Shown piece after piece: positions 18,222 through 26,815 of a stretch of DNA of 64,000 bases; within the stretch, counting starts at the first letter, position 1; every line of letters starts with the position of its first letter. A program made the position numbers and the translations under genes. The stretch spans positions 1,302,001-1,366,000 of the forward strand of contig JADJAS010000007.1 of NCBI GenBank assembly GCA_016704145.1. Reading direction: 5' to 3'. The stretch is from Rhodocyclaceae bacterium (lineage in GTDB: Bacteria; Pseudomonadota; Gammaproteobacteria; Burkholderiales; Rhodocyclaceae). The notes beneath the pieces were generated by a model. It had not been told where the DNA came from, searched no databases, and worked only from the letters and a program-made list of their open reading frames with translations.

Positions 18222-19109
18222 TCAGTCGGACTGCAAGCGGTCGGAGGTGGTGAACGACCACGTCCGGATGATTTCGAGAATGTCGGTGTCGCGTCGGATC
18301 GCCTCGGGGAAGGGCGGATAGGGCGCGGCCATCTCGACGATGCGGCGGGCCGCGTCGTCCAGCACTTTCTGGCCGGAAGGCCGATTCACTTCGACGCGAT
18401 CGAGCGAACCATCGTTGCGGATCACCACGGTCAGCACCAGGCTGCCGTAGTGCCGACCCCTGGCGGCGGTCGGGTAGTTGAGGTTGCCGATGCGCTCCAC
18501 TTTCAGGCGCCAGTCCTCGACATATTGGGCGAAGCGGTATTCCTCGACGCGCGCGCCGATGGACTTCTTGCGCGGCCGCTTGTTGTATTCCTCCGTGTTG
18601 CGGGCGATCTGGGCCTCCAGCCTGGCGAGGTTCAAGGCCGCCGATGCCAGGTCGACGCCGGAGGGCATCGGGTTTGGTGGCGCCGGGGTTTCCTCGCCGC
18701 GCGTGGCGCTGGCGACGGTCTGCTGGCTTTGCAGGCGCGTCATCATCTGCTGCTGCTCGGCTTCGAGCTGGGCGACGCGCTGGCGCGTCTCCCGGACATC
18801 GTTGCCCTCGCGCACCGTCGGCGATACCGGCAGCGGTGTCTTGGCGCGGCGGTTCTCATCGGTATTGCCGCCGCCGTCCAGGTTGGCCTGCGCCTTCGCC
18901 TGCGCCTTGGCGGGCCGGTCCCTGGTCTTGGCATTGACCAGAATGACATCGAGCGCCTGCTCGGTGGCCTTGTTGAGCGACTCGGGCAGCTTGAAGTGGA
19001 TCGATAGAATGATGGCGTGCAGGAACAGCGAAACGCCCAAGGCCGTCGTAATGGTTACGCCGGTGGGCAGGAGGAACTTGAGACGCGCGGGCCAGGCCGG
19101 GGCAGGCAT
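18222..19109 (-). CDS. TonB-family energy transducer
   Basis: A 295-residue protein with one membrane anchor (about residues 18-38), a coiled-coil stretch rich in Gln and Glu (about 105-130) and a C-terminal TonB domain: NYPTAARGRHYGSLVLTVVIRNDGSL through ILEIIRTWSF (broken here; residues about 215-290). It would transmit proton-motive force to outer-membrane receptors, or act as a TonB-like envelope protein, because no exbB or exbD is nearby. It follows the RNase gene by 11 bases and precedes aroE by two, within one minus-strand operon. Confidence 0.85.
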   Translation of the reverse strand: MPAPAWPARLKFLLPTGVTITTALGVSLFLHAIILSIHFKLPESLNKATEQALDVILVNAKTRDRPAKAQAKAQANLDGGGNTDENRRAKTPLPVSPTVREGNDVRETRQRVAQLEAEQQQMMTRLQSQQTVASATRGEETPAPPNPMPSGVDLASAALNLARLEAQIARNTEEYNKRPRKKSIGARVEEYRFAQYVEDWRLKVERIGNLNYPTAARGRHYGSLVLTVVIRNDGSLDRVEVNRPSGQKVLDDAARRIVEMAAPYPPFPEAIRRDTDILEIIRTWSFTTSDRLQSD

Positions 19110-19120
19110 AGCCGCTGATT

Positions 19121-21037
19121 TTACTCTGGCGTGTCTTCCTCGACGGTGTCGCCCGTGGCGTCATCGGACGCCTCGGCCGGTAGCGCTTCGACAAACCGGG
19201 CGCGGCATTCTGCGTCCAGCAGGTCGATGCTTTCGATGGCCAGGCGCACGCGCGCGCCGCGATCGAGCGCGGGTAGGGACGGCACTTTCAGCACCAGCGG
19301 CAGATGCTCCAGCCGCACCAGGCTCTCGCGCAGCACGCGTGCCGTCACGGCTGACTCTTGCCGTTGGCGCAGCCAGCGCAGGCACCAGTAGTTCTCCATG
19401 CCGCGCTGGAAGTCGGCGTAGGCGGCGTAGGTCAGCTCGAAATCGCGCAGGGCGGCGAGCAACTCCGCCGACTTGGCGGTGAAGGGCGGCGGATCATTGC
19501 CCAGGTGGGCGATCAGTTGCCACTGGTTGATCAGGTCGACATGGCGGCGCAGCGGCGACGACGACCAGGCGTAGCAGTCGACGCCCAGGCCTTCGTGCGG
19601 CGCGGCGGCCGTGGTCATGCGCACCTTGCCGACCGTCTGCGCGCGGTAGAGCGCGGCCACCTTGGCGTCGCGCAGCATGGCGCCCCAGGTGGCATTGGCG
19701 ACGATCATCAGCTCGGCGACCAGCGTGTCGAGCGGCGAGCCGCGCGGCCGTTCGTCGATAGCGACGATGCCCGGGCCGTCCTCGCTGGCCGCGCTCCAGT
19801 CGACCACGAAGTTGTAGTCCTTGCGTTGCGGACCATTTCGGGTCTGGCCACGGCCCGCTTCGAGCACGGTGGCCAGTTCCCACAACCGCTTCAGCTCGGT
19901 GGCGAAGGGAAAATCGGCGAGGCCCGTCGCCAGGGTGGCTTCGTTGAACAGCGGCTCGATGTCGTGATGGCGCAGGTTGGCGACCACGGGTACGCTTTCG
20001 AGGCGGGTTTGATGGCCGCGTACCGCCAGATCGGCGCCGACGTCGAGGTAGAGCGACACGGCCGGCGCCGTCTTGCCCGCGCCGAGGGTGAATCGCTCGA
20101 CCACGGCTTCCGGCAGCATGGTGATTTTGCGGCCGGGCATGTACACCGTCGACAGACGATTGCGGGCGAGGCGGCCAAGGTCGGAGTCGGGCGAAATCCC
20201 GAGGCCCGGCGCGGCGATATGGATGCCGACGCGCATGCCACCGTCCGGCAGGGCGACCAGCGAGAAGGCATCGTCGATCTCGGTGGTGTGGGCGTCGTCG
20301 ATCGAAAAGGCGCGTACCCCGGCGACCGGCAGGCCGGCGGGTTCGATCGGGTCGGCGCAGGGCGGAAATTCGGTGCCGGCGGGGAAGTACTCGAACAGGA
20401 AGCGGCCGAGGTGGTATTCGTGCGTGTCGGCCAGCGCCCCGCAGCGCCGCAGCAGGCGCGGCGCCGACAGCGCGGTGTCGGCGCAGGCCGCTTCCAGCGC
20501 CTTGGTCTCCGGCCGATTGCGGTCCGGTTTGTAGAGCAGTTGGGGCAGGATGGCGGCGCACTCCGCGGGCAGCGTGCCGGCCTTGAGTTCCTCGACCATG
20601 CGCTCGATGGCCAGCACCTGCTGGCGCTTCTTCTCCTGGCCGGCCAGCGCGGCTTGCAGGATTTCCGGCGGCGCCTTGCGGAAGCGCCCCTTGCCCTTGC
20701 GGTGGAAGTACATCGGTGCCGAATGCAGGCGCAGCAGCAGCGCGGCGGCCTCGACGGCCGTCGGCTTGTGGCCGGCATACTCGGCGGCGAATTCCTCGAA
20801 GCCGAATTCCTCGTCCGGGCACATCTCCCAGAGGAAATCGACGTCGATGTCCGCCGCATCGCGCTCGGCGCGGTCGAGCAGTTCGGCCGGCGCGGGCGCG
20901 TCGAAGCGCAGCAGTACATTGGCCGCCTTCACCTTGCTGCGCTTGCCCGAGGCCAGCTCGACTTGCAGCGACGTGACGTTGTCGGCGAGCACGGCGCCGG
21001 CCTTGAAGGCGCCGTCTTCCTCGAACAGGACGTTCAT
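19121..21037 (-). CDS. RNase II-family (RNB domain) exoribonuclease
   Basis: A 638-residue protein with an RNB catalytic domain. AFSIDDAHTTEIDDAFSL near residue 230 carries the metal-binding Asp cluster, followed by GIHIAAPG and VYMPGRKITMLP. It is related to RNase II/R and would degrade RNA 3'-to-5'. The N-terminal region is an unusual OB-like part and the C-terminal S1-like end is short, a version found in many betaproteobacteria. The ATG at 21037 overlaps the yqiA stop (ATGA), which argues for it over the upstream TTG. Confidence 0.88.
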   Translation of the reverse strand: MNVLFEEDGAFKAGAVLADNVTSLQVELASGKRSKVKAANVLLRFDAPAPAELLDRAERDAADIDVDFLWEMCPDEEFGFEEFAAEYAGHKPTAVEAAALLLRLHSAPMYFHRKGKGRFRKAPPEILQAALAGQEKKRQQVLAIERMVEELKAGTLPAECAAILPQLLYKPDRNRPETKALEAACADTALSAPRLLRRCGALADTHEYHLGRFLFEYFPAGTEFPPCADPIEPAGLPVAGVRAFSIDDAHTTEIDDAFSLVALPDGGMRVGIHIAAPGLGISPDSDLGRLARNRLSTVYMPGRKITMLPEAVVERFTLGAGKTAPAVSLYLDVGADLAVRGHQTRLESVPVVANLRHHDIEPLFNEATLATGLADFPFATELKRLWELATVLEAGRGQTRNGPQRKDYNFVVDWSAASEDGPGIVAIDERPRGSPLDTLVAELMIVANATWGAMLRDAKVAALYRAQTVGKVRMTTAAAPHEGLGVDCYAWSSSPLRRHVDLINQWQLIAHLGNDPPPFTAKSAELLAALRDFELTYAAYADFQRGMENYWCLRWLRQRQESAVTARVLRESLVRLEHLPLVLKVPSLPALDRGARVRLAIESIDLLDAECRARFVEALPAEASDDATGDTVEEDTPE

Positions 21038-21612
21038 TGGCAAAAATCGACGATGTCGTCGAGATAATCGTTCCAGCGTGTGAAGCTGTGGTTGCCGCCT
21101 TCGAGCACGGTTTGCCGCGCGCCGGCGTAGCGGGCGACCGCATGCCGATAATCGAGTGTCTCGTCGCCAGTCTCGAGCAACAGCCAGAAGCGTTGCGGGC
21201 GCGCCAGCGCGGGCACTTCCAGGGCACGCAATTCCTCGACATGCGCCCGGGTGAACTCGAAGGGCTCGCCCGTGTATATGAAAGTGTGCGGGCCGACGAA
21301 CAGCTCGGGCGACAGCTTGGCGACGACGGCGGGATTGACCAGCACGGCATCGAGGTCGTGGCGCTCGGCCAGCCAGGTGGCGTAGTAGCCGCCCAGCGAG
21401 GAACCGACCAGCGTCGGCGTCTCGCCACGGCTGACTTTCGCCGCGATGACCGCTTCGGCCTGCGCGATGGCCTGTTTCGGCGAGGCGGGCAGTTGCGGGC
21501 AGGCGAAGCGGTCGCCGAAGCCGCGCCGCTGCATCTGCGCGTGCAGCGCCATCGACTTCACCGATTGCGGGCCGCTGGTGAAGCCGTGCAGGTAGAGAAT
21601 CGAAGGCGTCAT
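21034..21612 (-). CDS. yqiA: YqiA-type alpha/beta hydrolase (esterase family)
   Basis: A 192-residue alpha/beta-fold hydrolase of the YqiA/YcfP group. It starts ILYLHGFTSGPQS and has the nucleophile elbow GSSLGGYYATWLAE, an Asp in the usual position and a His in GGNHSFTRWNDYLD. YqiA of E. coli shows esterase activity; the natural substrate is not known. The ATG at 21612 overlaps the uppP stop (ATGA); the longer open frame upstream is a shadow of uppP. An exact copy of the dispersed 14-mer lies at 21425-21438 and encodes AKVSRG. Confidence 0.85.
   Translation of the reverse strand: MTPSILYLHGFTSGPQSVKSMALHAQMQRRGFGDRFACPQLPASPKQAIAQAEAVIAAKVSRGETPTLVGSSLGGYYATWLAERHDLDAVLVNPAVVAKLSPELFVGPHTFIYTGEPFEFTRAHVEELRALEVPALARPQRFWLLLETGDETLDYRHAVARYAGARQTVLEGGNHSFTRWNDYLDDIVDFCQ
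21425..21438 (-). repeat. Dispersed 14-mer, exact copy
   Basis: CCACGGCTGACTTT (reverse complement), exact, inside yqiA. Confidence 0.9.
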
Positions 21613-22433
21613 GGCGCGGTCCAGTCGACCAGCCCCCATTGCCAGGTGGCGATGACGACGATGCCGAAGGCGATGCGGTACCAGGCGAAGATGGTGAAGT
21701 CGTGCGTCGAGATGAAGCGCAGCAGCCAGCGTACGCAGAGGAAGGCCGAAACGAAGGAAGCGACGAAGCCGACCACCCAGATGCCCAGGTCGTCGGCGTT
21801 CAGCAGCGCCCGCTCCTTGTAGAGCTGGTAAGCCGTGGCGACCAGCAGCGTCGGGATGGCCAGGAAGAACGAAAACTCCGTCGCCGCCTTGCGCGAAAGT
21901 CCGAGCAGCAGGCCGCCGATGATGGTGGCGCCAGAGCGCGAGGTACCCGGGATCAGCGCCAGCGCCTGGCACAGGCCGAGCTTGAAGGCGTCGATGACGT
22001 CGAGTTCGTCCACGCTTTCGACGCGGATGCGATGCTTGCGCTTTTCCGCCCAGAGGATGACGAAGGCGCCGACGATGAAGGCGACGGCCACCGGCACGGG
22101 CTGGAACAGGTGGGCCTTGATGGCCTTGCCGAACAGGAGGCCCAAGATGGCCAGCGGCAGGAAGGCGATCAACAGGTTGAGCACCAGTTTCTGTGCCGCC
22201 GGGTCGCGGGCGAGGCCGCCAAGCACGCTGGCGATCTTCGCCCGGTACTCCCAGCAGACCGCCAGAATTGCGCCGGATTGCACGACGATGTGAAAGAGCT
22301 TGCCGCGCTCGTCGTTGAACTTCAGCAGGTCGCCGGCGAGGATCAGGTGGCCGGTGCTCGACACCGGCAGGAATTCCGTTAAGCCCTCGACGATACCGAG
22401 TATCAGCGCGTGCAGCAGCGGGGTGAAATCCAT
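21609..22433 (-). CDS. uppP: Undecaprenyl-diphosphatase UppP (BacA)
   Basis: Dephosphorylates undecaprenyl pyrophosphate on the outer face of the inner membrane, recycling the lipid carrier for peptidoglycan. It is a 274-residue polytopic membrane protein. The family motifs are present: GIVEGLTEFLPVSSTGHLIL near the N-terminus and PGTSRSGATIIGGLLLG near residues 170-186. It is the first gene of the overlapping set uppP-yqiA-RNase-tonB-aroE-mtgA, so it probably lies closest to the promoter. It is functionally related to mtgA at the other end of the operon. Confidence 0.96.
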   Translation of the reverse strand: MDFTPLLHALILGIVEGLTEFLPVSSTGHLILAGDLLKFNDERGKLFHIVVQSGAILAVCWEYRAKIASVLGGLARDPAAQKLVLNLLIAFLPLAILGLLFGKAIKAHLFQPVPVAVAFIVGAFVILWAEKRKHRIRVESVDELDVIDAFKLGLCQALALIPGTSRSGATIIGGLLLGLSRKAATEFSFFLAIPTLLVATAYQLYKERALLNADDLGIWVVGFVASFVSAFLCVRWLLRFISTHDFTIFAWYRIAFGIVVIATWQWGLVDWTAP

Positions 22434-22488
22434 TCAGGGTCGATGCGGGTCCAAGGGGGCGCGAGTCTAGCACGCGGGCTGGCGGGGC

Positions 22489-22725
22489 TCAGCCCGCCGT
22501 GGCGCGCTCCAGCTCGGTCAGCCAGGCCAGCGCCTGCTCGCGCGTTTCGCCGCACATGTCGGCCGACGGTCGCAGCCCCGCGCAACAGGCGGGGCGTTCG
22601 GCCCGGCCGAACACCGTGCAGCGAAAGTCAGCCGTCAAGTGACGGCAGTTCTGGCCGGCGGGTTTGGCCAGGCTGCTGATCGAGGGCGCGATGCAGCAGG
22701 CGCCGCAGCCCGGCCGGCATTGCAT
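22489..22725 (-). CDS. Small cysteine-cluster protein (YkgJ family)
   Basis: A 78-residue protein with many cysteines: MQCRPGCGACC at the start, then NCRHL, RCTVF, ACCAG and MCGET. This spacing is that of the YkgJ/UPF0153 family of presumed metal- or iron-sulfur-binding proteins of unknown function. Its ATG overlaps the ybhB stop by one base (TGATG), so it is translated with ybhB. One 14-mer variant (22624-22637) lies in the gene. Confidence 0.8.
   Translation of the reverse strand: MQCRPGCGACCIAPSISSLAKPAGQNCRHLTADFRCTVFGRAERPACCAGLRPSADMCGETREQALAWLTELERATAG
22624..22637 (+). repeat. Dispersed 14-mer, two mismatches
   Basis: AAAGTCAGCCGTCA inside the cysteine-cluster gene. Confidence 0.65.
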
Positions 22726-23225
22726 CAACGGCCGAAATAGGCGGTAAAACTGGCCGAGCCCAGGCGGTTGGCGTTGATGGCGAAGCCGACCATGGCCCCG
22801 GGCGCGTCGGCATCGAGGCCCATGCTGTCGACGCCCAGCGCATGGACGGTAAAGACGTAGCGGTGCGGTTTGTCGCCGGGCGGCGGGCAGGGGCCGCCCC
22901 AGCCCGGCACGCCGAAGTCGGTGCGGCTCTGGATCGCCCCCCCGGGCAGTTTGCCGGCGGCCGGATCGCCCGCGCCCTGGGCCAGCCCGGCGGTGTCGGC
23001 CGGCAGGTTGAATACCACCCAGTGCCACCAGCCGCTGCCGGTCGGCGCGTCGGGATCGTAGACCGTGACGGCGTAGCTTTTCGTGCCCGCCGGCGCGCCC
23101 CGCCAGCGCAGTTCGGGCGAAATGTTGTCGCCGGTGCAGCCGAAGCTGTTGAACACGAAGCGCGTCGAGATGGTCGCGCCCTCGGCGATGTCGGGGCTGG
23201 TCAGGACGAAGGATGACGTATTCAT
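22725..23225 (-). CDS. YbhB/YbcL family Raf-kinase-inhibitor-like protein
   Basis: A 166-residue PEBP-fold protein. Visible family blocks are SPELRWRGAPAGTKSYAVTVYDPDAPTGSGWWHWV and PGWGGPCPPPGDKPHRYVFTVHAL, broken here only for naming. It has no signal peptide. PEBP proteins bind phosphorylated or anionic ligands, but the role of the bacterial YbhB type is unknown. The ATG at 23225 has GGAGG four bases upstream, so I prefer it to the longer frame starting at 23294. Confidence 0.88.
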   Translation of the reverse strand: MNTSSFVLTSPDIAEGATISTRFVFNSFGCTGDNISPELRWRGAPAGTKSYAVTVYDPDAPTGSGWWHWVVFNLPADTAGLAQGAGDPAAGKLPGGAIQSRTDFGVPGWGGPCPPPGDKPHRYVFTVHALGVDSMGLDADAPGAMVGFAINANRLGSASFTAYFGR

Positions 23226-23370
23226 GGTGGCCTCCGGTAACGATGATGGCTGCCATTCTATGCCCAGCCGGCATCGGCTTACATCTCGAAACAATTCGAT
23301 GTGCCCGCGCGTCGGCCGCGCCAGCCGCCGTCCGCGTTAAAGGGACGTGATCAACCAACGGAGCGACGGC

Positions 23371-23532
23371 ATGTCCAGACTCGGCAAGTCCATCCTTGTG
23401 CTGCTATTGGTTACCGGCCTGGCCGGATGTTGCTGGTGGCCGCCTTATCACGACCACGGCGGTCGCCACTGGGATGGCGGGCGCGGCGGCTATTCTCACG
23501 GCGGCCCCGGTCGCGGCGGCTACCGGTATTGA
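23371..23532 (+). CDS. Small Gly/His-rich lipoprotein
   Basis: A 53-residue product starting at the ATG at 23371, with GGAG seven bases upstream. A basic N-terminus and hydrophobic stretch end in a lipobox, GLAGC, so Cys20 or so would be lipidated. The rest is Trp, Pro, His and Gly rich (HDHGG, GGRGGYSHGGPGRGG), a composition seen in small surface or metal-associated lipoproteins. I do not recognise a named family. It stands alone at the border of the accessory region, before the restriction enzyme gene. Confidence 0.6.
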   Translation: MSRLGKSILVLLLVTGLAGCCWWPPYHDHGGRHWDGGRGGYSHGGPGRGGYRY

Positions 23533-23568
23533 TGCATTGAGTTCGGCGCCGCTCGACGCGGCGTGCCG

Positions 23569-23582
23569 CGATGGCTGACTTT
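23569..23582 (-). repeat. Dispersed 14-mer, two mismatches
   Basis: CGATGGCTGACTTT in the gap before the MmeI-like gene. Confidence 0.65.
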
Positions 23583-23649
23583 GCCGATCGACCGAATTTG
23601 GCGGTGATTTCGGCTAGCATTCGGCATTCATATTGCCCTGGCCGTTCGC

Positions 23650-26385
23650 ATGCCCCTCTCCTGGAACGAAATCCGCAGCCGCGCCCACGAGTTCTCCCGC
23701 CACTGGGCCGGCGAGACGTCGGAGCGGGCCGAGGCGCAGAGCTTCTGGAACGAGTTCTTCGCCATCTTCGGCATCGAGCGCAAGCGCGTCGCCAGTTTCG
23801 AAAAGCAGGTCAAGCTCTCCCGCGCCGGCGAGAAGCTGAAACATGGCCGCATCGACGCCTTCTGGAAGGGCACACTGCTGATCGAGCACAAGAGCGCCGG
23901 TCAGGACCTCGACCGCGCCTTTGCCCAAGGCATCGACTACTTCGACGGCCTGGCCGAGCGCGACCTGCCGCGCTACATCCTGGTTTCCGACTTTGCCCGT
24001 TTCCGCCTGCATGATCTGGAGGCCGGCAGCGAGGTCGAATTCAAGCTCGCCGACCTCCACAAGCACATCAAGCATTTCGCCTTCGTCGCCGGCTACCGCA
24101 CCCAGGAGATTGCGCCGCAGAACCCGGTGAACATCAAGGCCGCGGAGCGCATGGGCGCTTTGCACGACCTGCTCAAGGCCAGCGGCTACGCGGGCCACGC
24201 ACTGGAAGTGCTGCTGGTTCGGCTCTTGTTCTGCCTTTTCGCCGAAGACACGGGGATCTTCCAGCCGGCCTCGGCCTTCCGCCTATGGCTGGAGGAGCGC
24301 ACGGATGCCGACGGTGCCGATCTCGGCCCGCAACTGGCGTTGCTGTTTCAGGTGTTGAACACGCCGGAAGTCAGTCGTGGCAGTACGCTGGACGAGCAAC
24401 TTGCCGCCTTTCCTTACGTCAACGGCCGCCTGTTCGAGGAAGCGCTGCCCATCGCTTCCTTCGACCGTGCCATGCGCGACGCCCTGCTCGAATGCTGCGC
24501 GCTCGACTGGAGCAGCATCTCGCCGGCCATTTTCGGCGCCCTGTTCCAGTCGATCATGGACGATGGCGCCCGGCGCAACCTCGGCGCCCACTACACCAGC
24601 GAAGAGAACATCCTCAAGCTCATCAAGCCGCTGTTTCTCGACGAGCTGCACGCGGAATTCGGCAGGATCAAGGGCAACCGCAACAAGCTGTTCGAGTTCC
24701 ACAAGAAGCTGCGCGGACTCACCTTCTTCGACCCTGCCTGCGGCTGCGGCAACTTCCTGGTCATCGCCTACCGCGAACTGCGCAAGCTGGAGCTGGAAGT
24801 GCTGCGCGCCTCGCACGCCAGCGGCCAGCAGTTCCTCGACATCCACCAGCTGATCCGCATCGACGTCGACCAGTTCTACGGCATCGAGATTGAAGAATTC
24901 CCGGCGCAGATCGCCCAGGTGGCACTCTGGCTGATGGACCACCAGATGAACGTGCGCGTCTCCGAGGAATTCGGCCTCTACTTCGCCCGCATCCCGCTCA
25001 GGACCACGCCGCACATCCATTGCGCCAACGCGCTGCGGCTGGATTGGAACGACGTGTTGCCGGCCGGGCGCGCGAGTTACGTGCTCGGCAATCCGCCGTT
25101 CGTTGGCGCCAAGTTCATGGACGACATCCAGCGAGCCGATGTGGCGGCGGTGTTCGTGGGCGTCAGTAATGCCGGTCTACTCGATTTCGTCGCCGCCTGG
25201 TATGTCAAGGCGGCGCGCTACATCGCGGGCACCGCGATCCGCTGCGCCTTCGTCTCCACCAACAGCATCAGCCAGGGCGAGCAGGTCGGCGTGCTCTGGG
25301 GCTGGCTGCTGGCCCAGGGTATCCACATCCATTTCGCCCACCGCACCTTCCAGTGGAGCAACGAAGCGCGCGGTATGGCGGCTGTGCATTGCGTCATCAT
25401 CGGCTTCGGCCATCAGGACTTCGAGCAGAAGGTGATCTTCGAGTACGAGGACATCCGCGGCGAGCCGCACGCGGTGATCGCCAAGAACATCAATCCCTAT
25501 CTGGTCGACGGGCCAGACGTGGTGTTGCCGCGCCGCTCGAAACCCTTGTGCGACGCGCCGGCAATCGGCATCGGCAACAAGCCGATCGACGATGGCAACT
25601 ACCTGTTCACGGCCGAGGAGAAGGCCGAGTTCCTCAAGCTGGAACCGGGCGCGGCGAAGTGGTTCCGGCGCTGGCTCGGCGCCGACGAGTTCATCAACGG
25701 CTACGAGCGCTGGTGCCTGTGGCTCGGTGATTGTCCGCCCGGCGAACTGCGCCAGATGCCGCACGCGCTGGCGCGCGTTGAGGCGGTGAAGAAGTTCCGC
25801 GCCGCCAGCAAGAGCGCACCGACGCGCAAGCTCGCCGAGACGCCGACGCGGTTTCATGTCGAGAACATGCCCTTCCGTGGCTATGCGGTGATCGCCAAGG
25901 TGTCGTCGGAGCGCCGCAGGTTTGTTCCCATGGGCTTCGAGCAACCGACAACGCTGTGCAGCGATCTGCTATTCGTGCTTCCGTCGGCGACGCGCTACCA
26001 CTTCGGCGTCCTTACTTCGACCATGCACAACGCCTGGGTGCGCTACACCTGCGGCCGGCTGGAAAGCCGCTACCGTTACTCTGCTGCCATCGTCTACAAC
26101 AACTTTCCCTGGCCGGCGAATCCGACCGACAAGCAGCGCGCCGCCATCGAGGAGGCCGCGCAGGGCGTGCTCGACGCCCGCGCACAATTCCCCGGCGCCT
26201 CGCTGGCCGATCTCTACGATCCGGTTGCCATGCCGCCGGCGCTGGTCAAGGCGCACCAGAAGCTCGACGCCGCCGTCGATGCCGCCTACGGCCAGAAGGG
26301 CTTCGCCAACGACGCGGCGCGGGTGGCGTTTCTGTTCGAGATGTATCGGCGGCTGACGAGTCTGTCGGCTACCGCACCGGATTGA
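23650..26385 (+). CDS. MmeI-like type IIL restriction-modification enzyme (single polypeptide)
   Basis: A 911-residue protein, close to MmeI (919 residues). The N-terminal nuclease centre is D69-X9-E79-X-K81 (RIDAFWKG then IEHKS), the spacing of the MmeI PD-(D/E)XK site. A helical connector leads to the N6-adenine methylase: motif I FDPACGCGNF at 360-369 and motif IV NPPFVG at 481-486. The target-recognition part follows, with FHVENMPFRGYAVI in the C-terminal third and a helical tail. In this family one chain both cuts about 20 bp from its site and methylates a single strand. No frame defects are seen. It ends convergently with the toxin gene, overlapping it by 17 bases. The recognition site cannot be read from sequence. 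Confidence 0.9.
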   Translation: MPLSWNEIRSRAHEFSRHWAGETSERAEAQSFWNEFFAIFGIERKRVASFEKQVKLSRAGEKLKHGRIDAFWKGTLLIEHKSAGQDLDRAFAQGIDYFDGLAERDLPRYILVSDFARFRLHDLEAGSEVEFKLADLHKHIKHFAFVAGYRTQEIAPQNPVNIKAAERMGALHDLLKASGYAGHALEVLLVRLLFCLFAEDTGIFQPASAFRLWLEERTDADGADLGPQLALLFQVLNTPEVSRGSTLDEQLAAFPYVNGRLFEEALPIASFDRAMRDALLECCALDWSSISPAIFGALFQSIMDDGARRNLGAHYTSEENILKLIKPLFLDELHAEFGRIKGNRNKLFEFHKKLRGLTFFDPACGCGNFLVIAYRELRKLELEVLRASHASGQQFLDIHQLIRIDVDQFYGIEIEEFPAQIAQVALWLMDHQMNVRVSEEFGLYFARIPLRTTPHIHCANALRLDWNDVLPAGRASYVLGNPPFVGAKFMDDIQRADVAAVFVGVSNAGLLDFVAAWYVKAARYIAGTAIRCAFVSTNSISQGEQVGVLWGWLLAQGIHIHFAHRTFQWSNEARGMAAVHCVIIGFGHQDFEQKVIFEYEDIRGEPHAVIAKNINPYLVDGPDVVLPRRSKPLCDAPAIGIGNKPIDDGNYLFTAEEKAEFLKLEPGAAKWFRRWLGADEFINGYERWCLWLGDCPPGELRQMPHALARVEAVKKFRAASKSAPTRKLAETPTRFHVENMPFRGYAVIAKVSSERRRFVPMGFEQPTTLCSDLLFVLPSATRYHFGVLTSTMHNAWVRYTCGRLESRYRYSAAIVYNNFPWPANPTDKQRAAIEEAAQGVLDARAQFPGASLADLYDPVAMPPALVKAHQKLDAAVDAAYGQKGFANDAARVAFLFEMYRRLTSLSATAPD
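24367..24380 (+). repeat. Dispersed 14-mer, two mismatches
   Basis: GAAGTCAGTCGTGG inside the MmeI-like gene; shares GTCAGTCGTGGCAG with the aroE copy. Confidence 0.65.
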
Positions 26386-26815
26386 TGCCGCCGGCCAGCG
26401 TTACCGAGAACATCGTGGGCGGTTTGACGGCGTGCGCTTTGCGCAGAATTCTTGGGTAAAGCTCAACTACAAGCCGGGCCGTATCGTCTGCGGAGGCATT
26501 GCCGGAAGCCAGCGCAAACATGATGAGCTTGGCTTCGCGGAATGCCTTTAGTTCGTTCGGCTTGCGCCGGATGGCTTGATCGCGGGTTATCACGATCCAC
26601 CCTTCGCGACCGGCCACTTTCATCCATTCTTCGTCAGGGCAGGCCGGTGCGAACTTCTCGTGATGGGCGACGAATGGGATACCGGCCTGCCTTAGCGCCT
26701 CATCGAGCCTGCGGCTCCAGGCACAGCGATCGATGAAGAGTATTGCTGCCGCTTCAGGCGGCAAGCCGCTGCTCGAACCTGAGCGCTTCTTCGATTTCTG
26801 CTTCCGCGACGCCAT
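26369..26815 (-). CDS. PIN-like toxin, VapC45 type
   Basis: A protein of up to 148 residues with a PIN-like fold of the VapC45 type. The presumed acidic residues are in LFIDRCAW, PDEEWMKVAG and VITRDQAIRR, followed by the conserved helix NELKAFREAKL. Such toxins are RNases. The start is uncertain: ATG at 26815 is used, but TTG codons at 26836 and near 26767 are alternatives; the first 20 or so residues are low-complexity Ser/Lys. It overlaps the antitoxin gene by at most 62 bases and converges on the MmeI-like gene. The GC content looks lower than in the flanking core genes. Confidence 0.72.
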   Translation of the reverse strand: MASRKQKSKKRSGSSSGLPPEAAAILFIDRCAWSRRLDEALRQAGIPFVAHHEKFAPACPDEEWMKVAGREGWIVITRDQAIRRKPNELKAFREAKLIMFALASGNASADDTARLVVELYPRILRKAHAVKPPTMFSVTLAGGINPVR

